A stretch of DNA of 64,000 nucleotides from Selenomonas sp. (GCA_018052705.1 JAGPMW010000006.1:29028-93027); one strand, 5' to 3'; positions 25,977-35,135 are shown, counted from the first letter of the stretch. Program-made: numbers and translations. Notes: a model not told the origin generated them from the letters alone.

Positions 25977-26771
25977 TCAGCTCAGCAGCAGGCTGTCGCT
26001 TGTAAGTTCGCTTCCAGCTGCCTGCTCAAACATCGCCAATAGGTCTTTGACCGTGAGGTTCTTCTTTTCCTCACCTTTGATGTCAAACAGTATCTTCCCA
26101 TCATACATCATGATCAGACGGTTGCCGCAACGCAGTGCATCTTTCATATTATGCGTGATCATGAGTGTCGTAAGCTGCTGGTTGGCAACAATATCCGTCG
26201 TGATCCTGAGGACCTGCTCAGCCGTCTTGGGGTCGAGCGCTGCCGTATGCTCATCAAGCAGCAGCAGTTTCGGTTTTGCCATTGTTGCCATCAATAATGT
26301 CAGTGCCTGGCGCTGACCGCCGGACAGCAGACCGACTTTTGATTCCAGCCGGTCCTCCAGCCCAAGATGCAGCGATGCGACCTGCTCGCGAAAACTTTCC
26401 CGCTGGCTCTTGGGAGAACTCCAGCGCAGTGTCGGCATCTTGCCGCGGCGTGATGCAATGGCCAGGTTCTCCTCGATCATCATACCGGCTGCCGTCCCCA
26501 TCATCGGGTCCTGAAAGACGCGTCCGATATACTTGGCCCGCTTGTGTTCTGCCCACTTGGTAATATCCGTTCCATCAATAAGGATATGGCCGTCATCGAC
26601 CGGATATGTACCAGCAATAGAGTTCATCAGCGTGGACTTGCCCGCGCCATTGCCGCCAATAACCGTGACGAAATCGCCCGGTTCCAGATGCAGGGATACC
26701 TGATGCAGGGCCAGTTTTTCCGTAATTGTCCCCGGATTGAAGGTCTTGGAAATCTGTTCTATTTTGAGCAT
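25977..26771 (-). CDS. ABC transporter ATP-binding protein (TrpXYZ-type)
   Basis: 264-residue ATPase that drives the importer encoded with the next two genes. Walker A GGNGAGKST lies at residues 39-47. The signature is LLSGGQRQALTLLMA, near residue 150, and Walker B is LLLLDEHTAALD with the H-loop MITHNM. The ATG is directly after the permease stop (no gap), and it closes the operon. Similar ATPases pair with PF04392 binding proteins, some of which take up tryptophan or tyrosine; the true substrate is not established here. Confidence 0.93.
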   Translation of the reverse strand: MLKIEQISKTFNPGTITEKLALHQVSLHLEPGDFVTVIGGNGAGKSTLMNSIAGTYPVDDGHILIDGTDITKWAEHKRAKYIGRVFQDPMMGTAAGMMIEENLAIASRRGKMPTLRWSSPKSQRESFREQVASLHLGLEDRLESKVGLLSGGQRQALTLLMATMAKPKLLLLDEHTAALDPKTAEQVLRITTDIVANQQLTTLMITHNMKDALRCGNRLIMMYDGKILFDIKGEEKKNLTVKDLLAMFEQAAGSELTSDSLLLS

Positions 26772-27656
26772 TCAGTCCACCACCTTTCGTGCCTGCTTGC
26801 GCAGACGGGCCTGAATCAGCGGCAGGCTGAGTGCAAGCGCTACCAGTACCGCCGTAAAAAGCTTCAGATCATTTGGTGGCATTCCCATCTGTAAAACTGC
26901 CGCGATGACCGCGCGGTAAACAATCGAGCCAAGGATAACAGAAATCAGGCAGTTGCGGAAACTGCGGGTTCCGAACAGCACCTCACCAATGATGACTGAC
27001 GCCAGACCGATAACAATGGTACCAACCCCCATGCCGACATCCGCAAATCCATTGCTCTGGGCTACCAGAGCGCCCGATATTGCCACCAGACCATTGGAAA
27101 GCAATAGTCCGAGGATAATTGTATGATCGGTATTAACGCCATTTGCCCGGATCATGTGCGGATTATAGCCCGTTGCCCGTACAGCCGCACCAATCTCTGT
27201 CCCGAAAAACCAGTAGCAGAGCACGCTGACGACCAGTACGACCACAAAGCCAACCACCAGCACAGTGAGCTGCTTATCGAGTCCCAGACCGCTGCCAAGC
27301 GTAAACACCGTATCCGTCTGCAGCATTGGCAGATTGGCTTTGCCCATGATGCGCAGGTTCACCGAATAAAGTGCAATCATCGTGAGAATGCCTGCCAGCA
27401 AAGCAGGTATCTTGAGCTTAGTGCAAAGTATACCGGTCACGACACCACTGAGCATCCCCGCCAAAAAAGCCGCAAAGATCGAAAAAAGCGGACTATACCC
27501 CGCCAACAGGCAGGAAGCCGCTGTAGCAGCACCGAGCGGAAAGCTGCCTTCTACCGTGAGGTCAGCAATATCAAGTACCCGAAACGTAAGATAGACACCG
27601 ATTGCCAGCAGCGCCCATAAAAGGCCCTGCGAGATCGTAGGAATGATTAGATCCAT
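26772..27656 (-). CDS. ABC transporter permease (TrpXYZ-type)
   Basis: Integral membrane protein of 294 residues with eight to nine hydrophobic segments of the LivH-like branch. It has the glycine-rich TVEGSFPLGAATAASCLLAGY near residue 35. GAAVRATGYNPHMIRANGVN, near residue 155, is the cytoplasmic EAA-like loop that contacts the ATPase. It lies 27 nt after the binding protein and directly before the ATPase, so it is the channel of the importer. Confidence 0.92.
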   Translation of the reverse strand: MDLIIPTISQGLLWALLAIGVYLTFRVLDIADLTVEGSFPLGAATAASCLLAGYSPLFSIFAAFLAGMLSGVVTGILCTKLKIPALLAGILTMIALYSVNLRIMGKANLPMLQTDTVFTLGSGLGLDKQLTVLVVGFVVVLVVSVLCYWFFGTEIGAAVRATGYNPHMIRANGVNTDHTIILGLLLSNGLVAISGALVAQSNGFADVGMGVGTIVIGLASVIIGEVLFGTRSFRNCLISVILGSIVYRAVIAAVLQMGMPPNDLKLFTAVLVALALSLPLIQARLRKQARKVVD

Positions 27657-27683
27657 AACTGTAAACTCCTAAATACACCAGCC

Positions 27684-28694
27684 TTACTCAACAACATCGG
27701 CATCCTTAAGGACATCCTCAGGAATCGTGATGCCAAGAGCAGCGGCTGATTTCTTATTGATGGTGACTTTGAGATCTTTCGCCATCTCGATTGGCATCGT
27801 GGCCGGTTTGGATTTGCCATCCAGAATATCTGCAGCCATGTAACCAGTCTGGACACCAAGTTTATAGTAGTCAATGCCATACGTCGCAAAGCCGCCAGCC
27901 TTAACCATGTTCGGCTCGCCGCAGATAATCGGCTTTTTAGCCGGATCTGTAATGGCAGCAAGCGTCGGCATGGCCGAAGCGATAATATTATCCGTCGGCT
28001 CATAGAATACATCTACCTGTCCAACCAGACTCTGGGCAGCCTGCTGGATATCATTGACCGTCGAGATTGTTGCGACCTCAACGTTGAGGCCTTTCGACTC
28101 CGCATACTCCTTCATGGCTTTGACCTGAACCTCAGAGTTGACCTCACTGGAGCAATAGATTGTACCAATGGTCTTTGTATTCGGGCAAAGCTTCAGCAAC
28201 AGATCAATCTGTTCCTTAACCGGATTCATGTCGCTTGTACCCGTGACATTGCCTTTCGGTGCCTCATTCGAAGCTGCCAGTTTCGCACCAACATAGTCCG
28301 TGATTGCCGTGCCGACAATTGGAATTTCCTTTGTCGCATTCACTACGGTCTGCGCGGCCGGCGTAGCAATGGCACAGATCAGATCCATCTTGGCACTCAC
28401 AAACCGCTGGGAGATATTCTGCAGGTTGGACTGATCAGCCTGAGCATTCTGGCGGTCAATACTGAGGTTCTTCCCCTCCTCATAACCGCGCTCCTTGAGC
28501 CCATCAACAAAGCCCTTATTCGCTGCATCCAGTGCATTATGCTCCACCAGCTGCACAATACCAACCTTCACATTCTTATGGTCGCCACTGCCGTCAGCTG
28601 CGTTTTTCGCTCCACCACAACCAGCAATTACCCCTGCGACACACACAGCCGTAAGCCCGAGGACGACGGCTTTAATTTTTTTTGACATAATCAT
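27684..28694 (-). CDS. ABC transporter substrate-binding lipoprotein (PF04392 / TrpX-type)
   Basis: Extracytoplasmic binding protein of 336 residues. The lipoprotein signal ends at lipobox VIAGC. The mature part has the two-lobed fold of PF04392: VGIVQLVEHNALDAANKGFVDGL at the start, VFYEPTDNIIASAMPTL and YYKLGVQTGYMAADIL near the end. It catches the substrate for the downstream permease and ATPase. The start was set at the ATG at 28694, with AAGG about 10 nt upstream, rather than twelve codons earlier. There is no T-box before it, unlike many Trp importers. Confidence 0.92.
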   Translation of the reverse strand: MIMSKKIKAVVLGLTAVCVAGVIAGCGGAKNAADGSGDHKNVKVGIVQLVEHNALDAANKGFVDGLKERGYEEGKNLSIDRQNAQADQSNLQNISQRFVSAKMDLICAIATPAAQTVVNATKEIPIVGTAITDYVGAKLAASNEAPKGNVTGTSDMNPVKEQIDLLLKLCPNTKTIGTIYCSSEVNSEVQVKAMKEYAESKGLNVEVATISTVNDIQQAAQSLVGQVDVFYEPTDNIIASAMPTLAAITDPAKKPIICGEPNMVKAGGFATYGIDYYKLGVQTGYMAADILDGKSKPATMPIEMAKDLKVTINKKSAAALGITIPEDVLKDADVVE

Positions 28695-28734
28695 CGCATT
28701 CACACCTTTTCCCAAATTTATCGTAAACAAATCG

Positions 28735-28755
28735 ATACAATGTATTATACAATGT
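28735..28755 (-). promoter_or_regulatory. probable promoter of the importer operon with tandem 9-mers
   Basis: A -10 TATAAT (28744-28749 on the minus strand) lies inside two exact direct copies of ATACAATGT (28735-28743 and 28747-28755), 3 nt apart. The -35 is weak. The tandem copies may be a regulator site; this is inference. The rest of 28756-28865 holds no gene. Confidence 0.4.
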
Positions 28756-28865
28756 TACACTAAAAAAATCTACAGTGTTTTTGTCGTATAGACAAATATT
28801 TTAATAATATACCTGCCTGCCAGCAAAATAGACATTCGAATCCCCTATTGCCGGTATAACAAAAA

Positions 28866-28915
28866 GAGATCCCTCTCTGAATACGTACATTCTGCACCTT
28901 TCTGAGAGGGATCTC
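28866..28915. terminator. bidirectional hairpin, nadC terminator
   Basis: Perfect 12-bp stem GAGATCCCTCTC/GAGAGGGATCTC with a 26-nt loop. T runs follow on the minus strand (after 28866) and partly on the plus strand. It lies directly after nadC. Confidence 0.85.
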
Positions 28916-28919
28916 TTTC

Positions 28920-29756
28920 TTATTTTATTGCTCCAATATCCATACTGATATCCAAAGCTTTTACACTATGCGTCAGTGCACCAACAGATATGATATCAAC
29001 ACCGGCAGCAGCGGCTGCCGCCAGCGTCTGCTCATCTATGCCGCCGGAGGCCTCGACGATGGCCCGATGCTGAATAAGCTTTACTGCCGCTGCCATTTCT
29101 TCTGGTATCATGTTATCGAGCATAATGACATCTGCGCCAGCTGCCAGTGCAGCCTTTACCTCGGCAAGTGTCTCCACCTCAACCTCGATCTTTGTCATAT
29201 GCGAGGCATACCTGCGCGCCCGTTCAACAGCCTCACGCACACCGCCTGCCACCTTGATGTGATTATCCTTAATCAGCATGGCATCATAGAGTCCCAAACG
29301 ATGGTTTCTGCCGCCCCCCACACGCACTGCATACTTTTCCAGCCGACGAAGTCCCGGCGTCGTCTTACGCGTATCCGCCACGCTAGCTCCATACGGGGCA
29401 GCTATCGCTGCCAGTGCAGCTGTACGGGTCGCAATTCCCGACAGATGCTGCAATAAATTAAGCGCCAGCCGTTCACCAGTCAAAATTGCTCTGGCATTCC
29501 CTTCCACTTCAGCAATCACAGATGATGCCGTAAGAACCGCACCATCTGTCAGACATTCTCTAAAAGCAACCGATTCATCAAGCAGTTCGAATACTCTTCG
29601 CGCTGCTTCTCCTCCAGCCAAAATGCCCGGAGACTTGGCGTGTATCACGGCCTTTGTCATTGCCCCGGCAGCCACAATTGCTTCCGTTGTGATATCTCCA
29701 CTGCCGATGTCTTCCTCAAGCCATACTTGCAGCTGCCTGTCCAATCCGAACATCAT
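28920..29756 (-). CDS. nadC: nicotinate-nucleotide pyrophosphorylase (carboxylating)
   Basis: Converts quinolinate and PRPP to nicotinate mononucleotide. 278 residues, the standard length. Signatures are EDIGSGDITTEAIV at the N-terminus, ILTGERLALNLLQHLSGIAT, then ADTRKTTPGLRRLEKYAVRVGGG, near residue 140, with the phosphate-binding arginines and histidine. DVIMLDNM and VEASGGI follow. It is the last gene of nadA-nadB-nadC and overlaps the end of nadB by 41 nt. Confidence 0.97.
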   Translation of the reverse strand: MMFGLDRQLQVWLEEDIGSGDITTEAIVAAGAMTKAVIHAKSPGILAGGEAARRVFELLDESVAFRECLTDGAVLTASSVIAEVEGNARAILTGERLALNLLQHLSGIATRTAALAAIAAPYGASVADTRKTTPGLRRLEKYAVRVGGGRNHRLGLYDAMLIKDNHIKVAGGVREAVERARRYASHMTKIEVEVETLAEVKAALAAGADVIMLDNMIPEEMAAAVKLIQHRAIVEASGGIDEQTLAAAAAAGVDIISVGALTHSVKALDISMDIGAIK

Positions 29757-31368
29757 CTGTCATCGCTCCTGTCCTATCAATCCCAATTGCCTGACAATCG
29801 GTAAAATGCTTGCACCATTCTTCTCTTTTTTCCGGATAATCGGTCCGAAAATGAGCTCCGCGGCTTTCCTGCCGGCGTAAAGCGGCCCCTGTCACCAGAC
29901 CGGCCAGCGTAATACGGGCACGCAAATCCAGCAATGCAGTTTGCTCAGCCTGCTGCCCATCATACTGCTGTTCCAGCCGGGCTATTTCCTTCCGTGCCAG
30001 CCGCATCCCAGTGGCATCCCGGCGAATCCCCAGGAACTTTCCCATCAATTGCTGTAATCTGTTAGTCTGATCAATGGTGTCCGTTCCCGACGCCGGTATC
30101 AATTCCTGGCAGCACCAGTCGAACGACTCTTTCGTCTCAGCCCGATCCAGATAACCGGCTGCATGACAAGCCGCGCGGCGTCCAAAAACCAGACCTTCCA
30201 GCAAAGAATTACTGGCCAGCCGATTTGCTCCCTGCAAACCTGTACAAGCCGCTTCACCACAGGCATACAGTCCCAGTATATTGGTCCGGCCCCATTCATC
30301 AGTCCGAATCCCCCCCATCATATAGTGCGCAGCCGGGGCAACAGGAATCATTTCATGTTCGATGTCAATCCCATAATCACGGCAGGTCCGTGCAATCATC
30401 GGAAATTTCATTGCCGCCTGACCAATAGCACGTGCATCCAGATAGATATGATCCGTTGCGGCAGCCTGCATTTCCTTGAAAATACAACGTGCCACCACAT
30501 CACGCGGCGCTAATTCTGCCAGTGCATGATATTCCGGCATAAACCGCTTGCCGGTCAGATTCCGCAATACTGCACCAGCACCACGCACAGCCTCTGATAT
30601 CAGGAAATTAGGACAGCCTTTGATTGATAACGCAGTCGGATGGAACTGGACGAATTCCATATCCATAACATCCGCCCCGGCCCGATACGCCATGGCCACC
30701 CCGGCACCAACAGCGCCCTCAGGATTTGTTGTCTTATCATACAGCCGCCCACAGCCGCCACTGGCAAGAATTACGGTCCCAGCCCGCAGGCATATCTTTT
30801 CTCCGTCCAGCAAAGCTGTCGCTCCATAGCAGCAGCCATTATCCGTTAATAAATCGACCACATAACAGTGTTCCAGTATCTCGACAGACGGCTCTTCGGC
30901 CACAATGCTGTTAAGTGTACGTGCTACTTCAGCTCCGGTTGCATCTCCTTTGGCATGAACAATACGGCTGCGGCAATGACACCCCTCACGCCCCAAAGCC
31001 AACTGCCCATCCCCCTGACGATCAAATATAGCGCCATGTGCAATAAGATCAAGGATATCCTGTGGCCCCTCCGTCGTGACAATACGTGTAATATGCTCAT
31101 CCGATAAACCTGCACCAGCAATCAGGGTATCCTGCACATGCAGTTCCGGTTCATCATCTGAACCAAATGATGCAGCAATCCCGCCCTGCGCTTTATTCGT
31201 ATTGCTGTCCCATAAGGTGTCGCGCACGACCAGCAGCACCCTGAGCCCCGACTCTGCCGCCTTCCAGGCCGCCATCAGACCAGCTACGCCTGAGCCAATG
31301 ACCAGACATTCGCCTTGCCGGACTGGCATCTCTTTTGTGGAAAAATTCATCATATATCGCTGCATCAT
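29716..31368 (-). CDS. nadB: L-aspartate oxidase
   Basis: FAD enzyme that oxidises aspartate to iminoaspartate, the substrate of NadA; under anaerobic conditions fumarate serves as acceptor. The N-terminal FAD fold is VIGSGVAGLMAAWKAAESG. Next come NKAQGGIAASFG, GCHCRSRIVHAKGDATG and the family's MEFVQFHPTAL. YMMGGIRTDEWGRTNILGLYACGEAACTG (in pieces YMMGGIRTD and GLYACGEAACTGLQGANRLASNS) closes the FAD site. 550 residues. The start codon lies just inside the nadA stop region, so the two are coupled. Confidence 0.96.
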   Translation of the reverse strand: MMQRYMMNFSTKEMPVRQGECLVIGSGVAGLMAAWKAAESGLRVLLVVRDTLWDSNTNKAQGGIAASFGSDDEPELHVQDTLIAGAGLSDEHITRIVTTEGPQDILDLIAHGAIFDRQGDGQLALGREGCHCRSRIVHAKGDATGAEVARTLNSIVAEEPSVEILEHCYVVDLLTDNGCCYGATALLDGEKICLRAGTVILASGGCGRLYDKTTNPEGAVGAGVAMAYRAGADVMDMEFVQFHPTALSIKGCPNFLISEAVRGAGAVLRNLTGKRFMPEYHALAELAPRDVVARCIFKEMQAAATDHIYLDARAIGQAAMKFPMIARTCRDYGIDIEHEMIPVAPAAHYMMGGIRTDEWGRTNILGLYACGEAACTGLQGANRLASNSLLEGLVFGRRAACHAAGYLDRAETKESFDWCCQELIPASGTDTIDQTNRLQQLMGKFLGIRRDATGMRLARKEIARLEQQYDGQQAEQTALLDLRARITLAGLVTGAALRRQESRGAHFRTDYPEKREEWCKHFTDCQAIGIDRTGAMTDDVRIGQAAASMA

Positions 31369-31369
31369 C

Positions 31370-32290
31370 TCACCGCCCCGTTATCTCCAGCATTTTCTTC
31401 AAAGCTCCTGCGGCCTTGGCCCGGATCTCCTCTGGTACAATAATTCTCGGCTCCATCGTTTCCAAAGCCTGCTTCACCTTAGTCAATGTTGTCTTTTTCA
31501 TATTGACACAAAGCATGCGACGTGAGGCCAGATAAAATTTCTTTTCCGGACATTGCTCGGCCAGTTCATAAAGAACCCCCTGCTCAGTCGCAATGATGAA
31601 CTCCGCCGCGAGGCTCTGGCGGGCATAACGGATAATGCCCATCGTACTTCCCACATAGTCTGCCTTAGCCCTCACAGCAGCCGTGCATTCCGGATGCATG
31701 AGCACCAGTGCCTCGGGATGTGCAGCCTTTGCACCCTGGATATCCTCTACGGTCAATTGACCATGAATGGGGCAGCTGCCCGGCCAGCATGTAATCTGGC
31801 GTCCGCTCTGTTCGGCTGTAAACGAGGCCAGATTTCTATCCGGGACAAAGACAATTTCCCGGTTCTTGGGCAGCGACTCGACAACTTGTACCGCATTTGA
31901 TGACGTACAGCAAATATCACTTAGCGCCTTGACCGAAGCCGGCGTATTGACGTAGGACACCAATAACGCCTCCGGGCGCTGCGCCATGACCTGCCGGACC
32001 TTCTGCTCAAGGCCATCATCGAACATCTGGCAGCCTGCATCTGCTGCAGGCAGAAGTGTAATCTTCTCCGGTGACAGGATATTTGCCGTCTCAGCCATAA
32101 ACCGGACGCCACAGAACACAATCACCTCAGCCTTCGTCGCCGCCGCTTTCTGTGACAACGCAAAAGAATCTCCTGTAAAATCAGCAACTTCCTGTATCTC
32201 ATCCGGTTCATAGACGTGTGCCAGAATAATCGCCCGTCGCTCCCTTTTTAACTGTTCAATCGCCTTGACCAGCGCTTCCAAATCTTCCAT
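31370..32290 (-). CDS. nadA: quinolinate synthase
   Basis: Iron-sulfur enzyme of 306 residues that condenses iminoaspartate and dihydroxyacetone phosphate to quinolinate. The three cluster cysteines are in VIVFCGVRFMAETA (near residue 81), DICCTSSNAV or HPECTAAVRAKADY, and the late CVNMKKTTL. HVYEPDEIQEVADFTGDS at the N-terminus is a NadA hallmark. First gene of the NAD operon. GGAGG lies about 13 nt before the ATG, slightly long. Confidence 0.97.
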   Translation of the reverse strand: MEDLEALVKAIEQLKRERRAIILAHVYEPDEIQEVADFTGDSFALSQKAAATKAEVIVFCGVRFMAETANILSPEKITLLPAADAGCQMFDDGLEQKVRQVMAQRPEALLVSYVNTPASVKALSDICCTSSNAVQVVESLPKNREIVFVPDRNLASFTAEQSGRQITCWPGSCPIHGQLTVEDIQGAKAAHPEALVLMHPECTAAVRAKADYVGSTMGIIRYARQSLAAEFIIATEQGVLYELAEQCPEKKFYLASRRMLCVNMKKTTLTKVKQALETMEPRIIVPEEIRAKAAGALKKMLEITGR

Positions 32291-32330
32291 CAGCTTTTCC
32301 CAGCCTCCACTTTGCTAGTTATATTTACTA

Positions 32331-32385
32331 CTGTCATGACAGTTAGCATTACAGTAATTATATACGCTTTATGGAAAACGCACAA
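32331..32385 (-). promoter_or_regulatory. nad operon promoter with palindromic operator
   Basis: -35 TTGTGC (32380-32385), 17 bp, -10 TATAAT (32357-32362). The perfect palindrome CTGTCATGACAG (32331-32342) lies about 15 nt downstream of the -10. An NAD-responsive repressor such as NiaR is a plausible ligand; no such gene is in the window. Confidence 0.62.
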
Positions 32386-32417
32386 GCATTACATTTGGGA
32401 CGGGAAGAAACAGCAAC

Positions 32418-32441
32418 AAAAAAAGCTGCCTTTCGGCAGCT
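32418..32441 (-). terminator. asparaginase terminator
   Basis: Perfect 7-bp stem AGCTGCC/GGCAGCT with loop GAAA, then seven T on the minus strand. It lies about 60 nt after the asparaginase stop. Confidence 0.85.
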
Positions 32442-32502
32442 CTTTTTGGGGGTTGGTTATCCAATTACAATATGCTATATCATTGGGGATTTACTGATAA
32501 AA

Positions 32503-33570
32503 TTAATATTTGTGGAACATATTCTGAATTTCTTTCAGATCATGGTTCTTCGTCAGAGCCAGCTGCAGAAGAATACGTGCCTTCTGCGGATTCAGCGAAT
32601 CACCATCGATGAAATGCTCATCAATGTAAGACTGCTCAGCCGGAATAACGGAACCAGTACCGACACGGGAGCTGCGAACCACGACAATACCAGCAGCTGC
32701 AGCCTTGGCCAATGCAGCCTCAGCATTCTTATGGACAGATCCGTTGCCAGTACCGGCATAGATGATTCCTTTGACACCAGCTTTGATCGCTGCATCTACG
32801 AAGAGTGCATCATCATTAGCCGTACCATAGATTACTTTGACATACGGCAGCTCGCTGAGGTTCATAACGTTGAACTCAGTCTTTGACGTATGTACACGAG
32901 TGGAATCACGATAGAACTCTGGTACGCCATCGTTCATATAGCCAAGAACACCAAGTTCCGGGGTTTTGAACGTATCAACAGAGGTCGTATTGGTTTTCGT
33001 GACATCACGAGCGCCATTGATCTGGTCATTCAGGACAACCAGAACGCCATGACCAGCTGCTTTCGGATTGGAAGCAACACGAACTGCATTCAAAAGGTTC
33101 ATCGGACCATCTGCACTGATTGCCGTAGCCGGACGCATTGCACCGGTAATAACTACCGGTTTATCGCTCTTGACGGTCAGGTTCAGGAAATAGGCCGTTT
33201 CCTCAAGCGTATCCGTACCGTGCGTGATGACGATGCCATTAACATCGCTGCGGGACAGCAGCTCATTGCAGCGCTTGGACAGTTTCAACCAGATATCATT
33301 AGTCATGTCCTTGCTATCGATGCTGCAGATCTGTTCGCCCGTAACGTTTGCATAATTCTTAACCTCCGGGACAGCATTGATCAGTACATCAATACCCAGC
33401 GCACCAGCTTTATAGCCAGTTGTCGCCGTAGCAGAGGCCGCACTGCCGGCAATCGTTCCACCGGTTGCCAGTATCTTTACATTTGGCTTGGCACTGGCAG
33501 CAAATGCACACTGGATTCCCAGCACCATCATTGCCATTGTCATCAGGATTACCGTGACTTTTGATTTCAC
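32503..33570 (-). CDS. exported type II L-asparaginase
   Basis: Hydrolyses asparagine to aspartate and ammonia outside the cytoplasm. The 355 residues begin with a Sec signal (VKSKVTVILMTMAMMVLGIQ, then CAFAA). The first catalytic threonine is in LATGGTIAGSA. The second lies in THGTDTLEETAYFLN near residue 120. A family-typical SDKPVVITGAMRP follows. The start is a GTG at 33570, because GGGAGG stands 7 nt before it; an open frame continues 15 codons further up without a site. It stands alone, with its own terminator. Confidence 0.94.
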   Translation of the reverse strand: MKSKVTVILMTMAMMVLGIQCAFAASAKPNVKILATGGTIAGSAASATATTGYKAGALGIDVLINAVPEVKNYANVTGEQICSIDSKDMTNDIWLKLSKRCNELLSRSDVNGIVITHGTDTLEETAYFLNLTVKSDKPVVITGAMRPATAISADGPMNLLNAVRVASNPKAAGHGVLVVLNDQINGARDVTKTNTTSVDTFKTPELGVLGYMNDGVPEFYRDSTRVHTSKTEFNVMNLSELPYVKVIYGTANDDALFVDAAIKAGVKGIIYAGTGNGSVHKNAEAALAKAAAAGIVVVRSSRVGTGSVIPAEQSYIDEHFIDGDSLNPQKARILLQLALTKNHDLKEIQNMFHKY

Positions 33571-33689
33571 AAAAATTCCTCCCTTTTCTTCATCCATGGC
33601 TTTCCCCTCAGCCATTCATAAATAATTAAAACCTATGAAATGATTATAATAAGCTATCTATAGAAAACTACAGAAAATCTATTAAAAGC

Positions 33690-33720
33690 TATAAAAGCCT
33701 GTCATATTTCCATGACAGGC
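33690..33720 (-). terminator. terminator after the DapF-like gene
   Basis: Perfect 9-bp stem GCCTGTCAT/ATGACAGGC (33697-33720) with a 6-nt loop, followed by TTTTA on the minus strand. Confidence 0.8.
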
Positions 33721-33747
33721 CTGACATATACATTCTGAAATAAGGAT

Positions 33748-34074
33748 TCAGCTGGCAACGGATTCTTCAATGGCATCCACCTGACGAAGCCGACCGACAA
33801 AATACTCGGTTACATGAAGCTCATAATCTTCTTTGCTACGGGCAAGAACGCGATAGTCGGCGGCAGACATTTCCTGCTGCTCCCCCTTAGCCGTATAGAC
33901 CCGGAAGGATGGAATTTCCTGCGTGCCCGTAAACACAATGATGCGGTCCGCCCCAACGCCCTGATGACGGTCAGCCAGTAAACGGACAGCCGATGATCCT
34001 GGCATGAAGCCTGCGGTACCATCCAGCACCATAACCTCTTTGTCCTCCACCAGATAAACACGAACTAACATCAT
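33748..34074 (-). CDS. truncated diaminopimelate-epimerase-like protein lacking the catalytic cysteine
   Basis: Protein of 108 residues. ADRHQGVGADRIIVF followed by FRVYTAKGEQQEMSAAD matches the N-terminal half of DapF (typically RHFGIGADGLI, then FRIFNADGSEAEMCGNG). Where DapF has the catalytic cysteine (MCGNG), this protein has MSAAD. The N-terminal GNDF asparagine motif is also missing, and there is no second half. It is therefore not an epimerase by the known mechanism; it may be a sensor or an evolutionary remnant with intact frame. The start is taken at 34074, with AAAGG about 12 nt upstream; the next ATG at 34071 is equally possible. It is divergent from the AraC gene. Confidence 0.6.
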   Translation of the reverse strand: MMLVRVYLVEDKEVMVLDGTAGFMPGSSAVRLLADRHQGVGADRIIVFTGTQEIPSFRVYTAKGEQQEMSAADYRVLARSKEDYELHVTEYFVGRLRQVDAIEESVAS

Positions 34075-34132
34075 CTCTGTCACCGGCCTTTCTAAACCAT
34101 CCTGCGTCAACAACTCTTTTCTCGATGTTTTT

Positions 34133-34231
34133 ATTATAGCAATCTTCGATTTGCAATAAAAGCTCAAAATATGCTACAGATATTGCATAAAATGTGATTC
34201 CCTTGTCAAGTTTCGTTGCATTTGGTAAAGT
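34133..34231. promoter_or_regulatory. divergent promoters of the DapF-like and AraC genes
   Basis: Plus strand: -35 TTGTCA (34203-34208), 17 bp, -10 TAAAGT (34226-34231), leading to the AraC gene. Minus strand: -10 TATAAT at 34133-34138 with a weak -35, leading to the DapF-like gene. The intervening AT-rich stretch holds no gene. Confidence 0.55.
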
Positions 34232-34263
34232 AAGCATAAAAGTTAAAGTTTCGAGGTGCAATA

Positions 34264-35112
34264 TTGAAAGATTACGAGAAGAAAGGCTATCTGGTCAGCG
34301 ATTTCCGGGTTTTCCGCCTGAAAGACGCCTCGCTGAAGCCAATTCCTTTCCATTACCATGATTTCCATAAAATCATCCTTTTTCTGGATGGTGATATCGA
34401 CTATGTTATCGAAGGCAAGACCTACCATCTGGCGGCGCGTGACATTGTCTTTGTCTCGGCAGGCGAGATCCATCGCCCTATATTCCTGCCAAGCCAGGCC
34501 GCCTATGAGCGCATTGTCATCTATGTGGCACCAGAATTTCTGAGCCGCTGGCAGGCGCAGGGCCGTGAACCAGTGGATCTTGCCCGCTGCTTCGTACAGG
34601 CACGTCAGACCGCCAGTGTCATGCATCAGGCTCCGGGAACCAACCATGACCTTTTGTTCCATATGGAACGCCTGGAAAAGGCATCACGTGCCGAAGGCTT
34701 TGCCAGCGGCCTCTATATGGAAGTTCTGTTCATCGAATTCATGATTCTGCTGAACCGGTCACTAGATGATCATGAACTGGCTGGACTTGATAATGCCTCC
34801 TATGATCCAAAGATCCAGAACATCCTTGCCTATATTAACCAGCATCTGGCTGAGACGCTCAGCGTCGATGCGTTGGCTGCGCACGCCTATATGAGCAAGT
34901 TCTATCTCATGCGCAAGTTTAAGGCCGACACCGGCTATGGCATCCATCAGTACATTCGCAGCAAGCGTCTGCTGCTTGCACGTGACCTGTTAAAGACCGA
35001 CCTGCCGATCACTCAGATCAGTGCCGAAGTCGGCTTCGCAGACTACTCGACCTTTTCGCGCGCCTTCAAGGAAATGTTCCAGTGTTCCCCCCGTGAATAT
35101 CGGACCAGATAA
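34264..35112 (+). CDS. AraC-family transcriptional regulator with N-terminal cupin
   Basis: 282 residues. The N-terminal cupin-like sensing domain runs from about 20 to 130, with HYHDFHKIILFLDGDIDY and the histidines of the pocket. The C-terminal double helix-turn-helix (from about 185) contains LSVDALAAHAYMSKFYLMRKF in the first motif and ITQISAEVGFADYSTFSRAFK in the second, ending SPREYRTR. It likely binds a small sugar or amine. Translation starts at TTG (34264), with GAGGTG 5 nt before it and no nearby ATG. The target is not evident; the divergent DapF-like gene is one candidate. Confidence 0.9.
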   Translation: MKDYEKKGYLVSDFRVFRLKDASLKPIPFHYHDFHKIILFLDGDIDYVIEGKTYHLAARDIVFVSAGEIHRPIFLPSQAAYERIVIYVAPEFLSRWQAQGREPVDLARCFVQARQTASVMHQAPGTNHDLLFHMERLEKASRAEGFASGLYMEVLFIEFMILLNRSLDDHELAGLDNASYDPKIQNILAYINQHLAETLSVDALAAHAYMSKFYLMRKFKADTGYGIHQYIRSKRLLLARDLLKTDLPITQISAEVGFADYSTFSRAFKEMFQCSPREYRTR

Positions 35113-35135
35113 TTTCCAGACAGTACATAATAGCA

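Noticed and set aside
28731..28865. T-box before the TrpXYZ-type importer
   Set aside because: The interval is too short and lacks the GGTGG core.
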